Made by a program: the position numbers and the translations under genes. 46,773 nt of DNA from Demequina mangrovi. Its GTDB lineage: Bacteria; Actinomycetota; Actinomycetes; Actinomycetales; Demequinaceae. Where the stretch lies: positions 1 through 46,773 of the forward strand of contig NZ_BBLU01000012.1 in NCBI RefSeq assembly GCF_000759715.1. Direction: 5' to 3'. Shown in pieces: positions 9,163 to 15,890 of the stretch (the first letter of the stretch is position 1; each line of letters starts with the position of its first letter). The notes beneath the pieces were generated by a model, which saw only the letters and a list, made by a program, of their open reading frames with translations, had not been told where the DNA came from and made no database searches.

Positions 9163-9860
9163 GCCGCACCCCCGAGCGCGCGCAGGGACATCGACGGCGC
9201 CTCCGCACCGCGCCGCACCGGGGCGACGCCCACGGACGCCCCCTCGATCGGCAGCGTCACGAGCCGCGCGAGACCCCCGCGACGCTCCTCGACGCGCACG
9301 GTGAGCTCGCGCCCGCGCAGGCGGCCGTCGCCCGCGCCGAGCCCGTGCCAGCGGGAGGCGACCGCGGTGAGGGCGACATGCGCGCCCGTCCATGGACCCT
9401 CGGCGAGGATGACGGAGCCGCGCTCGCGCGCACGGGAGGCGAGCCGGCGGCGGTCCGCGTCGGACAGCGCGAGCCGCGGCCCGAGCAGCACCACGTCCAT
9501 GCCGTCGACGCAGGCGCCGGCCACCGTGGCCGCCTGCGCGCCGGGATGAGGCATGAGCGCCAGCCGCGCGAGATCGAGCCCGCGCCTCGCCGCCGCGACG
9601 ACCCCGAGCGACGGCATCCCCACCGCCGCGGTCCACGAGCCCTCCTCGGAGGCCGCGGCCGCGAGCGCGAGCATGAGGGAGGTCGAGCCGACCACGGAGA
9701 CCACCTGACCGCGGCGCAGCCCCTGGGGCATCACCTGGTCGAGCATCGGGGCGAGCGGAAGCGCGGGCGCCTCCCAGCGCTCTCGCGTGGTGCCCACGCG
9801 CCGCTGCACCCCCGCGAGCGCCTCACGCGCCCGGGCGAGCCTCGCCTCGGCCGTCTCCAT
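9159..9860 (-). CDS. imuA': ImuA' (RecA-like mutasome accessory protein)
   Basis: 233 aa, first gene of the imu operon, with a GGGAGGTG ribosome binding site (9869-9876) before the ATG. It has the RecA-like layout of ImuA proteins, with LRRGQVVSVVGS at about 48-59, but the P-loop lysine is missing (VVGSTSLML), so ATP binding of the usual kind is doubtful. The VDGMDVVLLGPRLALSDADRRRL segment region (about 118-140) matches the second half of the family. It is thought to recruit the mutasome to RecA or the replisome. Two overlapping SOS boxes lie 45-72 bases upstream of the start, so it should be DNA-damage inducible. Confidence 0.88.
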   Translation of the reverse strand: METAEARLARAREALAGVQRRVGTTRERWEAPALPLAPMLDQVMPQGLRRGQVVSVVGSTSLMLALAAAASEEGSWTAAVGMPSLGVVAAARRGLDLARLALMPHPGAQAATVAGACVDGMDVVLLGPRLALSDADRRRLASRARERGSVILAEGPWTGAHVALTAVASRWHGLGAGDGRLRGRELTVRVEERRGGLARLVTLPIEGASVGVAPVRRGAEAPSMSLRALGGAA

Positions 9861-9904
9861 GAGGCCCCACCTCCCGCATCGTCCCCGCGCCGTCGACCAT
9901 CCGC

Positions 9905-9932
9905 TCGAACATTCGTTCGAACATATGTTCGA
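9905..9932 (-). promoter_or_regulatory. Two overlapping LexA (SOS) boxes controlling imuA'-imuB-dnaE2
   Basis: Box 1 is TCGAACATTCGTTCGA (9905-9920) and box 2 is TCGAACATATGTTCGA (9917-9932). Both have the perfect actinobacterial and Gram-positive form TCGAAC-N4-GTTCGA and share four bases (9917-9920). A CATAAT hexamer on the minus strand (9932-9937) abuts box 2 and could be the -10, so LexA would cover the promoter. The transcript would have a leader of about 65 bases. Confidence 0.93.
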
Positions 9933-9940
9933 TTATGACG

Positions 9941-9986
9941 CGCCCCTCCGACAGCGGGCAACACCGCAGGAAGGCGCGGAGGGGCG
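9941..9986 (-). terminator. Candidate terminator after the SpoU methyltransferase gene
   Basis: CGCCCCTCCG (9941-9950) pairs perfectly with CGGAGGGGCG (9977-9986), with a 26-base loop. It lies just past the stop of the minus-strand methyltransferase gene and before the SOS promoter, with no T-run. It may insulate the imu operon from upstream transcription. Confidence 0.4.
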
Positions 9987-10000
9987 GGACGGAACGGACG

Positions 10001-10801
10001 TCAGCGCACGCGCAGCTCCCACATCGCGACCGCCGAGGCGGCGGCGACGTTGAGCGAGTCCACGCCCCCGTGCATGGGGATGACGACCGCCTCGTCGACA
10101 TGCGCGAGCGCCTGGCGCGTGAGCCCGTCTCCCTCGGTGCCCATGAGGAGCGCGACCCGCTCCCCCGCGCGCGCGGCGAAGTCGTCCAGCGCCGCCGCAT
10201 CGTCCCGCAGCGCCAGCCCGGCGACCGTGAAGCCGAGACCGCGCAGCTCGTCGAGCGCGTCGGGCCAGGACTCGGCGCGCGTCCACGGCACCTGGAAGAC
10301 CGTGCCCATGGAGACCTTGACCGAGCGCCTGTACAACGGATCGGCGCACGTGGGCGAGACGATCACGGCGTCCGCGCCGATGCCCGCCGCGGACCGGAAG
10401 ATCGCGCCGACGTTGGTGTGATCGACCAGCCCCTCGAGCACCACGACCCGTCGTGCGTCGCGCACCAGGTCCGCGAGCGCCGGCAGCTCGGGCCTCTCCA
10501 TCGACGCGAGCGCGCCCCGATGCACCTGGTAGCCGGTCACGTCCTCGAGCAGCGCCGCGGGCGCGAGGTACACCGCGGTCCCGTCGGGCACCACCGGCGT
10601 CACCGAGTCGAGCCAGCGCTCGCTCACCAGCACCGAGCGGGGACGATGCCCGGCCCGCAGCGCCCGCGCGATCACCTTCGCACCCTCCGCCATGTAGAGG
10701 CCGCGCTCGGGCTCGAGCACGCGCCGCAGCGCGACGTCGGTGAGCCCGCGGTAGTCGGCGAGGCGGGGGTCGGCTGGGTCGTCGACGGCGATCACGGTCA
10801 T
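10001..10801 (-). CDS. SpoU/TrmH-family RNA 2'-O-methyltransferase
   Basis: 266 aa from ATG 10801. The N-terminal about 100 residues are the L30e-like RNA-binding part (MAEGAKVIARALRAG). The C-terminal SPOUT domain shows the three SpoU motifs: LVDHTNVGAIFRSA (about 140-153), the MGTEGDGL glycine-rich motif, and IPMHGGVDSLNVAAA near the C-terminus. These enzymes use S-adenosylmethionine to methylate ribose 2'-OH in tRNA or rRNA; the specific target cannot be read from the sequence. It stands alone. No Shine-Dalgarno is visible; GACAAT lies six bases before the ATG, so a leaderless transcript is possible. The frame stays open far upstream, but the family's start motifs begin at this ATG. Confidence 0.88.
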   Translation of the reverse strand: MTVIAVDDPADPRLADYRGLTDVALRRVLEPERGLYMAEGAKVIARALRAGHRPRSVLVSERWLDSVTPVVPDGTAVYLAPAALLEDVTGYQVHRGALASMERPELPALADLVRDARRVVVLEGLVDHTNVGAIFRSAAGIGADAVIVSPTCADPLYRRSVKVSMGTVFQVPWTRAESWPDALDELRGLGFTVAGLALRDDAAALDDFAARAGERVALLMGTEGDGLTRQALAHVDEAVVIPMHGGVDSLNVAAASAVAMWELRVR

Positions 10802-10856
10802 GAGGGCATTGTCCCAGCGTCCGCGGGCGGCCGGGCGCCGTCGGGCGTAGCGTGGA

Positions 10857-10880
10857 GGTATCGACGATGCCGTCGATACC
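10857..10880. promoter_or_regulatory. Perfect 9-bp inverted repeat upstream of the DUF2157 gene
   Basis: GGTATCGAC (10857-10865) and GTCGATACC (10872-10880) are perfect inverse copies around the spacer GATGCC. The repeat lies 18 bases before the start codon and just before the ribosome binding site, where a repressor dimer would block transcription or a hairpin would hide the start. No regulator gene is adjacent. Confidence 0.5.
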
Positions 10881-10897
10881 GCTGGAGGGAAGCGGCC

Positions 10898-11911
10898 ATG
10901 CACGGGCTCGACCAGAGGCTCGACCGGTGGGTCGAGGCGGGGATCATCACCCCGGAGACGGCGGCCGACCTGCGCCGATTCGAGGCGGCGCACCCGGAGC
11001 CCGCGGCCGCAGAGACGCCGACCTCGAGCCGCTCGCTCGCGCTCATCGGCGAGGTCATCGGCTACCTCGGCGCCGTCCTCGCCGTCTCGGCTGTTGCGTT
11101 CCTCCTGGGGCGCGCCTGGGAGGACCTCCCCACCGCCGGACGGATCGCGCTGGCCGCCGCGCTCACCGCGCTCGTCGCCACCGCGGGAGCCATGGCGGCG
11201 CGCACCGCCGCGGCGCCGGCGCAGCGTCTCGCGTCGGTGCTGCTGGTCGCGGCGGTGGCGCTCAGCGGATGGCTCGCCTGGGTGGTCGCGGACGATGCGG
11301 CCGGCGTCGACGACGAGCACATCGGCCGATGGGTGACGGGCGTGGTCGCGCTCGCCGCGACGGCCGTCTACCTGGCCAGGCGGCGCGGGCTCACGCAGAT
11401 CGCGCTGCTCGTCTCGCTCGCCTGGGCGCTGCAGACCTTCACCGAGCCGTGGGAGGCGGAGCGGACCGCGCTCGCGCTCGGGCTGCCCTGGACGGTGCTC
11501 GGGCTCGGCTGGGTCGCGCTCGCGCTCACGCCGCTCCTGCCGCCCCGCACGCCCGCGCTCGTCACCGGCGGTCTGATGGCCTGCCTCGGGCTGCAGATCG
11601 CGGCCGAGGGGGACGTGCGCGGCTGGATGCTCGCCGCACTGGTCGCGCTCGGTGCGTGGGCCGTGGTCGTCGCGGCCGTCCGCCGACCGCTGGTGCCGCT
11701 CATCGTCCCTGGCGCGGTCGGGGTCCTCGCGGGGGTGCCGCAGCTGATCGATCACCTCGTCGGCGACGCGGTGCTCACCTGGCTGGGCGTGCTGGTCGCG
11801 GGGCTCGCGCTCGTCGGCGTCGCGATCTGGATGGTCCGCGAGCGCCGCCGCCCGCCCGGCGGGCCGGGACCCGCGGCCGACGCCGAGGACGAGACCGTCG
11901 TCACGCCCTGA
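10898..11911 (+). CDS. DUF2157-type polytopic membrane protein
   Basis: 337 aa from ATG 10898, with GGAGGGA about nine bases upstream. It begins with a short soluble region typical of DUF2157 (LDRWVEAGIITPETAADLRRFE at about 6-27), followed by about nine or ten hydrophobic helices from residue 45 to 320 and a charged Pro/Asp/Glu tail. The first soluble part resembles the DUF2157 N-terminus, in which a wHTH-like helix pair precedes the membrane part. Function is unknown in the family. It stands alone, diverges from the methyltransferase gene, has a perfect inverted repeat in front of it and two hairpins behind it. Confidence 0.7.
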   Translation: MHGLDQRLDRWVEAGIITPETAADLRRFEAAHPEPAAAETPTSSRSLALIGEVIGYLGAVLAVSAVAFLLGRAWEDLPTAGRIALAAALTALVATAGAMAARTAAAPAQRLASVLLVAAVALSGWLAWVVADDAAGVDDEHIGRWVTGVVALAATAVYLARRRGLTQIALLVSLAWALQTFTEPWEAERTALALGLPWTVLGLGWVALALTPLLPPRTPALVTGGLMACLGLQIAAEGDVRGWMLAALVALGAWAVVVAAVRRPLVPLIVPGAVGVLAGVPQLIDHLVGDAVLTWLGVLVAGLALVGVAIWMVRERRRPPGGPGPAADAEDETVVTP

Positions 11912-11915
11912 GGCC

Positions 11916-11949
11916 GTCCCCGCCGCGGGCCGTCACACGCGGCGGGGAC
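11916..11949. terminator. Hairpin terminator between convergent genes (first of two)
   Basis: GTCCCCGCCGCG (11916-11927) and CGCGGCGGGGAC (11938-11949) form a perfect 12-bp stem with a 10-base loop. It starts five bases past the DUF2157 stop codon. There is no T-run, as is common in actinobacteria. Confidence 0.7.
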
Positions 11950-11955
11950 ACGCGG

Positions 11956-11985
11956 GGGCCCCGGAGGATCGCTCCTCCGGGGCCC
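11956..11985. terminator. Hairpin terminator between convergent genes (second of two)
   Basis: GGGCCCCGGAGGA (11956-11968) and TCCTCCGGGGCCC (11973-11985) form a perfect 13-bp stem with the stable tetraloop TCGC. It lies 13 bases past the stop of the SPFH gene, read on the minus strand, and probably ends that operon. Confidence 0.75.
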
Positions 11986-11997
11986 GTCGGGAACCTG

Positions 11998-13074
11998 CTA
12001 CTGACCCTTCTCGGCGTCCGGGTCGAACGGCTTGCCGGAGCCCGTGCCCGCCTGCTCCGCCTCGGCGGAGAAGCCCTCCGCCTGGCGGCGCGCCTCCTCG
12101 AGCGCGGCGCGCGGGTCGGCGAGCGCCGACGTGATCCGCGAGGTGCGCTGCTTCGCGCGCTCCGCGTCGCGCTCGAGCGGCTCCGCCTCGTCGGTCACCC
12201 CGAAGCCCGCGGCCACGGCCTTGAGCGCACCCGTGAACTCGGTGGGCACGAACCACATCTGGTTGTTGTTGGCCTTCGCGACCTCCGGAAGCATCTGGAG
12301 GTACTGGTAGGACAGCAGCTTGGAGTCCGCGTCGCCCTCGTGGATCGCGTCGAACACCTGGAGGATCGCGCGCGCCTCACCCTCGGCCTTGAGGATCCTG
12401 GACTGCGCCTCGCCCTCGGCCTTGAGGATCGCCGACTGCTTCTCGCCCTCCGCGGTGAGGATCGCCGACTGCTTGACACCCTCCGCCGTGAGGATCGCGG
12501 CGCGGCGGTCACGCTCGGCGCGCATCTGCTTCTCCATCGAGTCCTTGATGGACAGCGGCGGCTCGATCGACTTCAGCTCCACGCGGTTGACGCGGATGCC
12601 CCACTTGCCGGTCGCGTCGTCGAGCACGCCGCGCAGCTGGCCGTTGATCTGGTCGCGGCTGGTGAGCGTCTGCTCGAGGTCCATGGTTCCGACGATGTTG
12701 CGGAGCGTGGTCGTCGTGAGCTGCTCGACACCGGTGATGTAGTTGGCGATCTCGTAGACCGCCGACTTGGGGTCCGTCACCTGGAAGTAGATGACCGTGT
12801 CGATGTCGACCACGAGGTTGTCGGACGTGATGACCGACTGCGGCGGGAAGGAGTACACCATCTCGCGCAGGTCGACCTTGGCGCGCACCTTGTCGATGAA
12901 GGGCACCAGCAGGTGCAGGCCCGCGTCCATGGTCGAGTGGTAGCGCCCCAGGCGCTCGACCAGGTAGGCCTGCGTCTGCTGCACCACGATGATCGCGCGC
13001 GCGATCGCGGCGATGACGAAGATCGCGAGGACGGCGAGCGCCACCCAGACGATGATCGTGCCGATGTCATCCAT
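11998..13074 (-). CDS. SPFH/band 7 (stomatin-like) membrane protein
   Basis: 358 aa from ATG 13074, behind GAAGGAGAG. An N-terminal membrane helix (about 5-30) is followed by a band 7 domain (VVQQTQAYLVERLGRYHSTM at 30-49, PFIDKVRAKVDLRE at 58-71, then VITSDNLVVDIDTVIYFQVTDP). A run of near-identical repeats of the type AILTAEGxKQS covers residues 192-236 and should form a coiled coil for oligomerisation. The C-terminal tail is charged and acidic. Stomatin-like proteins form membrane microdomain scaffolds, and their genes are often paired with NfeD, as here: the NfeD stop is one base upstream of this ATG. The exact client process is unknown. Confidence 0.92.
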   Translation of the reverse strand: MDDIGTIIVWVALAVLAIFVIAAIARAIIVVQQTQAYLVERLGRYHSTMDAGLHLLVPFIDKVRAKVDLREMVYSFPPQSVITSDNLVVDIDTVIYFQVTDPKSAVYEIANYITGVEQLTTTTLRNIVGTMDLEQTLTSRDQINGQLRGVLDDATGKWGIRVNRVELKSIEPPLSIKDSMEKQMRAERDRRAAILTAEGVKQSAILTAEGEKQSAILKAEGEAQSRILKAEGEARAILQVFDAIHEGDADSKLLSYQYLQMLPEVAKANNNQMWFVPTEFTGALKAVAAGFGVTDEAEPLERDAERAKQRTSRITSALADPRAALEEARRQAEGFSAEAEQAGTGSGKPFDPDAEKGQ

Positions 13075-13075
13075 C

Positions 13076-13519
13076 TCAGCTCTCCTTCTCGGGCGCGACC
13101 ACAGCGGTCGCGCCATCGATCCTCAGCACGGTCACGTCCGAGCCCTCGGGGATCGCAGGCGCATCGTCCTCGGTGCGCGCCGACCACACCTCCCCGTTGA
13201 GCTTGACCCGACCGGTCGTCTCCGTGACAGCGTCGATCGCGCGGGCCTCCCGGCCCACGAGCGCCGCCGTGTTGGTGCTGGCCGCACCCTCGCCCTTCGC
13301 GCGCAGGGAGCGCAGCAGGAAGGGCCGGAGCCCTCCGATCAGCGCCGCCGCGACCGCGAGCGCGATGATGACGCTCAGCCACCAGGGCGCGCCCAGCAGA
13401 GCGGCGACACCGCCCGCGATCGCACCGCCCGCGAGCATGATGAACAGCAGGTCGAGAGTGAAGATCTCGACCGCGCCGAGCACCATCGCCGCGATGAACC
13501 ACCATAGGAACTGTTCCAC
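13076..13519 (-). CDS. NfeD-family membrane protein
   Basis: 147 aa with a GTG start at 13519 seven bases after AGGAGG; an overlapping ATG is out of frame. Three to four hydrophobic helices lie in residues 1-70. A C-terminal soluble OB-fold follows (about 82-145), with LVGREARAIDAVTETTGRVKL and ending in VTVLRIDGATAVV. This is the short NfeD form without the protease domain. It is the first gene of a two-gene operon with the SPFH protein, the usual partner, and probably assists its oligomerisation or membrane placement. Its transcript begins opposite a large hairpin at 13556-13597. Confidence 0.85.
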   Translation of the reverse strand: MEQFLWWFIAAMVLGAVEIFTLDLLFIMLAGGAIAGGVAALLGAPWWLSVIIALAVAAALIGGLRPFLLRSLRAKGEGAASTNTAALVGREARAIDAVTETTGRVKLNGEVWSARTEDDAPAIPEGSDVTVLRIDGATAVVAPEKES

Positions 13520-13555
13520 AGCATCCTCCTTCTCCTGGGACGCTAGCAGGGACGC

Positions 13556-13597
13556 GAGGAGGCGCGCATCGTCCGCCGGGACGATGCGCGCCTCCTC
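13556..13597. terminator. 19-bp perfect hairpin, probable terminator of the TauE/SafE gene
   Basis: The arms 13556-13574 and 13579-13597 are perfectly complementary over 19 bases, with the loop GCCG. Each arm contains one copy of the over-represented word GCATCGTCC/GGACGATGC (13566-13574 and 13579-13587). It lies 28 bases past the stop of the minus-strand exporter gene and upstream of nfeD, so it most likely ends exporter transcription. Confidence 0.7.
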
Positions 13598-13624
13598 CCC
13601 CAGGATGGAGCGTCATGCCTGGTG

Positions 13625-14533
13625 TCAGGCGGCGAGGGGCTCCGAGTTACGCGCCTCGGTCGCGGCCGCCCGGTCCGCGCGGTGGCCGCGCCACGCGCGC
13701 GAGATCGCCCACGCCCAGACCGCCACGATCACGGCGTAGACGGCCCATGCGTACGGTGCCACAGCCGCGAGCGTGTCGGTGTGCAGCAGGGTGCGCGCGT
13801 TGGTGAGGAGGATCATGCCGCCGACCGCCGCGCCGAGCATGCGCGGGGGCACGTGCCGGACGAGGTAGGCGGCGAGCGGCGCGGCGACGAGGCCGCCCGC
13901 GAGGAGGGCGAGGACCCAGCCGAAGTCGATGCCCGAGGTGCCGAGCCCGAAGAGGAAGCCGACCGAGGCCGCGGCGGCGACGAGGAACTCCGAGGTGTCG
14001 ATCGAGCCGACGACCTTGCGCGGCTCCATGCGGCCCGAGGCGAGCAGCGTCGGCGTGCCGATGGGGCCCCAACCGCCACCTCCCGTCGCGTCGACGAAGC
14101 CCGCGACGAGGCCGAGCGGGCTGAGGAAGCGCGTGCGCAGCGGGCGCGCGGCCTTCTCGGCGCTCACCTTGGTGCCGGTGAAGCGGGTGAGGACGTAGAT
14201 GCCGAGCGCGAACAGGACCATGGCCATGATCGGTCCGGCGGCGTCGGTCGAGATGCTCGACAGGAAGGTGGCGCCGGCGAACGCGCCGATCGCGCCGGGG
14301 ACGCCGACGCGCCACACGACGCGCCAGTCGACGTTGCCGAAGCGCGCGTGCGCGATGCCCGACGCGAGCGTGGTGCCCACCTCCGCGAGGTGGACGGTCG
14401 CCGAGGCGAGGGCCGGGGACAGCCCCACGGCGAGCATGAGCGTGGACGAGGTGACGCCGTACGCCATGCCGAGGCTGCCGTCGACGAGCTGCGCTCCGAA
14501 GCCGACGATCGCCACCAGGACGAGTGTGCGCAT
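13625..14533 (-). CDS. TauE/SafE-family (DUF81) anion or sulfite exporter
   Basis: 302 aa, about eight membrane helices, with the two family half-repeats visible: GFGAQLVDGSLGMAYGVTSS near the N-terminus and LVAGFVDATGGGGWGPIGTP near residue 150-170. The family exports sulfite, sulfoacetate or related organosulfur anions; the substrate is not determined by sequence. I chose ATG 14533 because GGTGGAGG precedes it. An in-frame ATG at 14593 is rejected because it overlaps the -10 of a clear promoter (14589-14594). An Rrf2 repressor gene lies immediately upstream, and its probable operator fills that promoter. Confidence 0.88.
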   Translation of the reverse strand: MRTLVLVAIVGFGAQLVDGSLGMAYGVTSSTLMLAVGLSPALASATVHLAEVGTTLASGIAHARFGNVDWRVVWRVGVPGAIGAFAGATFLSSISTDAAGPIMAMVLFALGIYVLTRFTGTKVSAEKAARPLRTRFLSPLGLVAGFVDATGGGGWGPIGTPTLLASGRMEPRKVVGSIDTSEFLVAAAASVGFLFGLGTSGIDFGWVLALLAGGLVAAPLAAYLVRHVPPRMLGAAVGGMILLTNARTLLHTDTLAAVAPYAWAVYAVIVAVWAWAISRAWRGHRADRAAATEARNSEPLAA

Positions 14534-14588
14534 GAGATGCCTCCACCCGAGCCGGGCGCGCGGCGCGACCATGAGTCGGGTGACGCTA

Positions 14589-14617
14589 AACATACCTACC
14601 TAGTGGGTAGGAATCAA
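14589..14617 (-). promoter_or_regulatory. TauE/SafE promoter with an operator filling the spacer
   Basis: On the minus strand, TTGATT (14612-14617) and TATGTT (14589-14594) are separated by exactly 17 bases. That spacer is CCTACC-N5-GGTAGG (14595-14611), an inverted repeat with perfect 6-base arms. A dimer bound there would block RNA polymerase. The obvious candidate is the adjacent Rrf2 protein. It lies between the rrf2 stop codon and the exporter start. Confidence 0.85.
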
Positions 14618-14620
14618 TCC

Positions 14621-15094
14621 CTACTCAACAGATAGGTTGGTCTGCGCGTCCTCCCATGCCGACTGGTCGTCGACGAGCGCACGGATCTCCCCCGGCAGCG
14701 CGCCGGCCGCGAGGTCGGCGACGGTGACGCGCTCGAGCACGCCTCGGATCGCGGCGCGCACCGCGACCCAGATGGTGAGCAGCTCGGAGGCGGCGCCGTC
14801 GTACTCGAGTCCCGACGGCCGCTCCCCTCGCACGAAGATGAGGGGGCCGTCGACGGCGCGCACCACGTCCGCGAGCGAGATCTCGGAGGCGTCGCGCGTG
14901 AGCCGGTAGCCGCCGCCGATGCCGCGCTGGCCCACCACCAGCCCCTCGTCGCGCAACGCGGTGAGGATCCCCTCGAGGAACTTCCGCGGGATCGCCTGGC
15001 TCGCGGCGATCTCGCTGGTGGTGCACGGCACGCCGGCGCGGGCGAGCTCCGCGACGGCCCGCAGGGCGTAGTCGGCGCGCGCGGAGATCTTCAT
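14621..15094 (-). CDS. Rrf2-family transcriptional regulator
   Basis: 157 aa. The winged helix-turn-helix is typical: MKISARADYALRAVAELA at 1-18, then SEIAASQAIPRKFLEGILTALRDEGLVVGQRG (about 27-58) and the GGYRLTR wing. The central cysteines that bind an Fe-S cluster in IscR, NsrR and RsrR are absent; only Cys24 is present. It is therefore more like CymR-type sulfur regulators, which sense metabolites or protein partners. It follows the ABC ATPase stop by three bases with no evident ribosome binding site, so it is probably translationally coupled. The next gene is the TauE/SafE exporter with an operator-like promoter. Repression of sulfur-anion export is inference. Confidence 0.9.
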   Translation of the reverse strand: MKISARADYALRAVAELARAGVPCTTSEIAASQAIPRKFLEGILTALRDEGLVVGQRGIGGGYRLTRDASEISLADVVRAVDGPLIFVRGERPSGLEYDGAASELLTIWVAVRAAIRGVLERVTVADLAAGALPGEIRALVDDQSAWEDAQTNLSVE

Positions 15095-15097
15095 GCG

Positions 15098-15880
15098 TCA
15101 GGCGCGGCGGGCGGCGTAGCGGCCGCCGGAGGCGACCAGCTCGACGGGCATGCCGTAGGTCTGCGACAGCGCCTCCGCGGTGAGCGTCTCCTCGATGGGG
15201 CCGGCCGCGACGATCTCACCGCCGCGCAGCAGCATCACGTGGGTGAAGCCCACGGGGATCTCCTCGACGTGGTGCGTCACCATGACGATCGCCGGGGAGC
15301 GCCGATCGCCGGCCAGCTCGGAGAGCGCGGAAAGCAGCTCCTCGCGGCCGCCGAGGTCGAGGCCGGCCGCGGGCTCGTCGAGCAGCAGGACCTCGGGGTC
15401 CGGCATGAGAGAGCGCGCCACCTGGACGCGCTTGCGCTCGCCCTCGGACAGCGTGCCGAACTCGCGGTCCGCGAAGCCCTCCATGCCGAAGGCCCACAGC
15501 AGCGCGTCGGCGCGATCCTCGTCGAACGAGTCGTACTCCTCCTGCCAGCGCCCGGTGACCCCGTGCGCGGCCGTCATGACGACGTTGCGGACGGTCTCGT
15601 GCGGAGGGATGCGCTCCGCGAGCGCGGCGCTCGACAGGCCCACACGCACACGGAGCTCCCGCGTGTCGGTGTCGCCCAGGTGCTCGCCGAGGACGGTCGC
15701 CGACCCCTCGGTCGGGAACATCCGCGCGGACGCGATCTGCATCAGCGTGGTCTTGCCCGCGCCGTTCGGACCGAGGATCACCCACCGGTCGCTGTCCGCG
15801 ACGCTCCAGGACACGTCCCGGAGGATCTCGTTGTCACCACGGCGCACCCGCACGCCCTCGAAGCCGAGCACCTCAGTCAT
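15098..15880 (-). CDS. Orphan ABC transporter ATP-binding protein
   Basis: 260 aa with Walker [10 protein letters not shown] (about 37-45), Q-loop region LSSAAL, signature LSEGERKRV, Walker [13 protein letters not shown], and an H-loop in [12 protein letters not shown]. The [16 protein letters not shown] end resembles ModF/YlmA-like ATPases, which often lack an adjacent permease gene, as is the case here. The transported substrate or role is unknown. TAGGCT (15888-15893, minus strand) sits seven bases before the ATG and there is no Shine-Dalgarno, so the mRNA is probably leaderless. Downstream, rrf2 starts after three bases, suggesting one transcript. Confidence 0.85.
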   Translation of the reverse strand: MTEVLGFEGVRVRRGDNEILRDVSWSVADSDRWVILGPNGAGKTTLMQIASARMFPTEGSATVLGEHLGDTDTRELRVRVGLSSAALAERIPPHETVRNVVMTAAHGVTGRWQEEYDSFDEDRADALLWAFGMEGFADREFGTLSEGERKRVQVARSLMPDPEVLLLDEPAAGLDLGGREELLSALSELAGDRRSPAIVMVTHHVEEIPVGFTHVMLLRGGEIVAAGPIEETLTAEALSQTYGMPVELVASGGRYAARRA

Positions 15881-15890
15881 GGCGGTGAGC

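Noticed and set aside
9163..9636. N-terminal extension of imuB by about 158 residues
   Set aside because: It reads imuA' DNA out of frame. The ATG at 9162 overlaps the imuA' stop as ATGA and begins the Y-family fold.
10802..11755. Upstream extension of the SpoU methyltransferase frame
   Set aside because: Antisense to the DUF2157 gene with low-complexity translation. The L30e-like domain begins shortly after ATG 10801.
12318..12500. Direct repeats in DNA within the SPFH gene
   Set aside because: They encode the expected AILTAEGxKQS coiled-coil repeats of a stomatin-like protein, so the DNA repetition is explained by protein structure.
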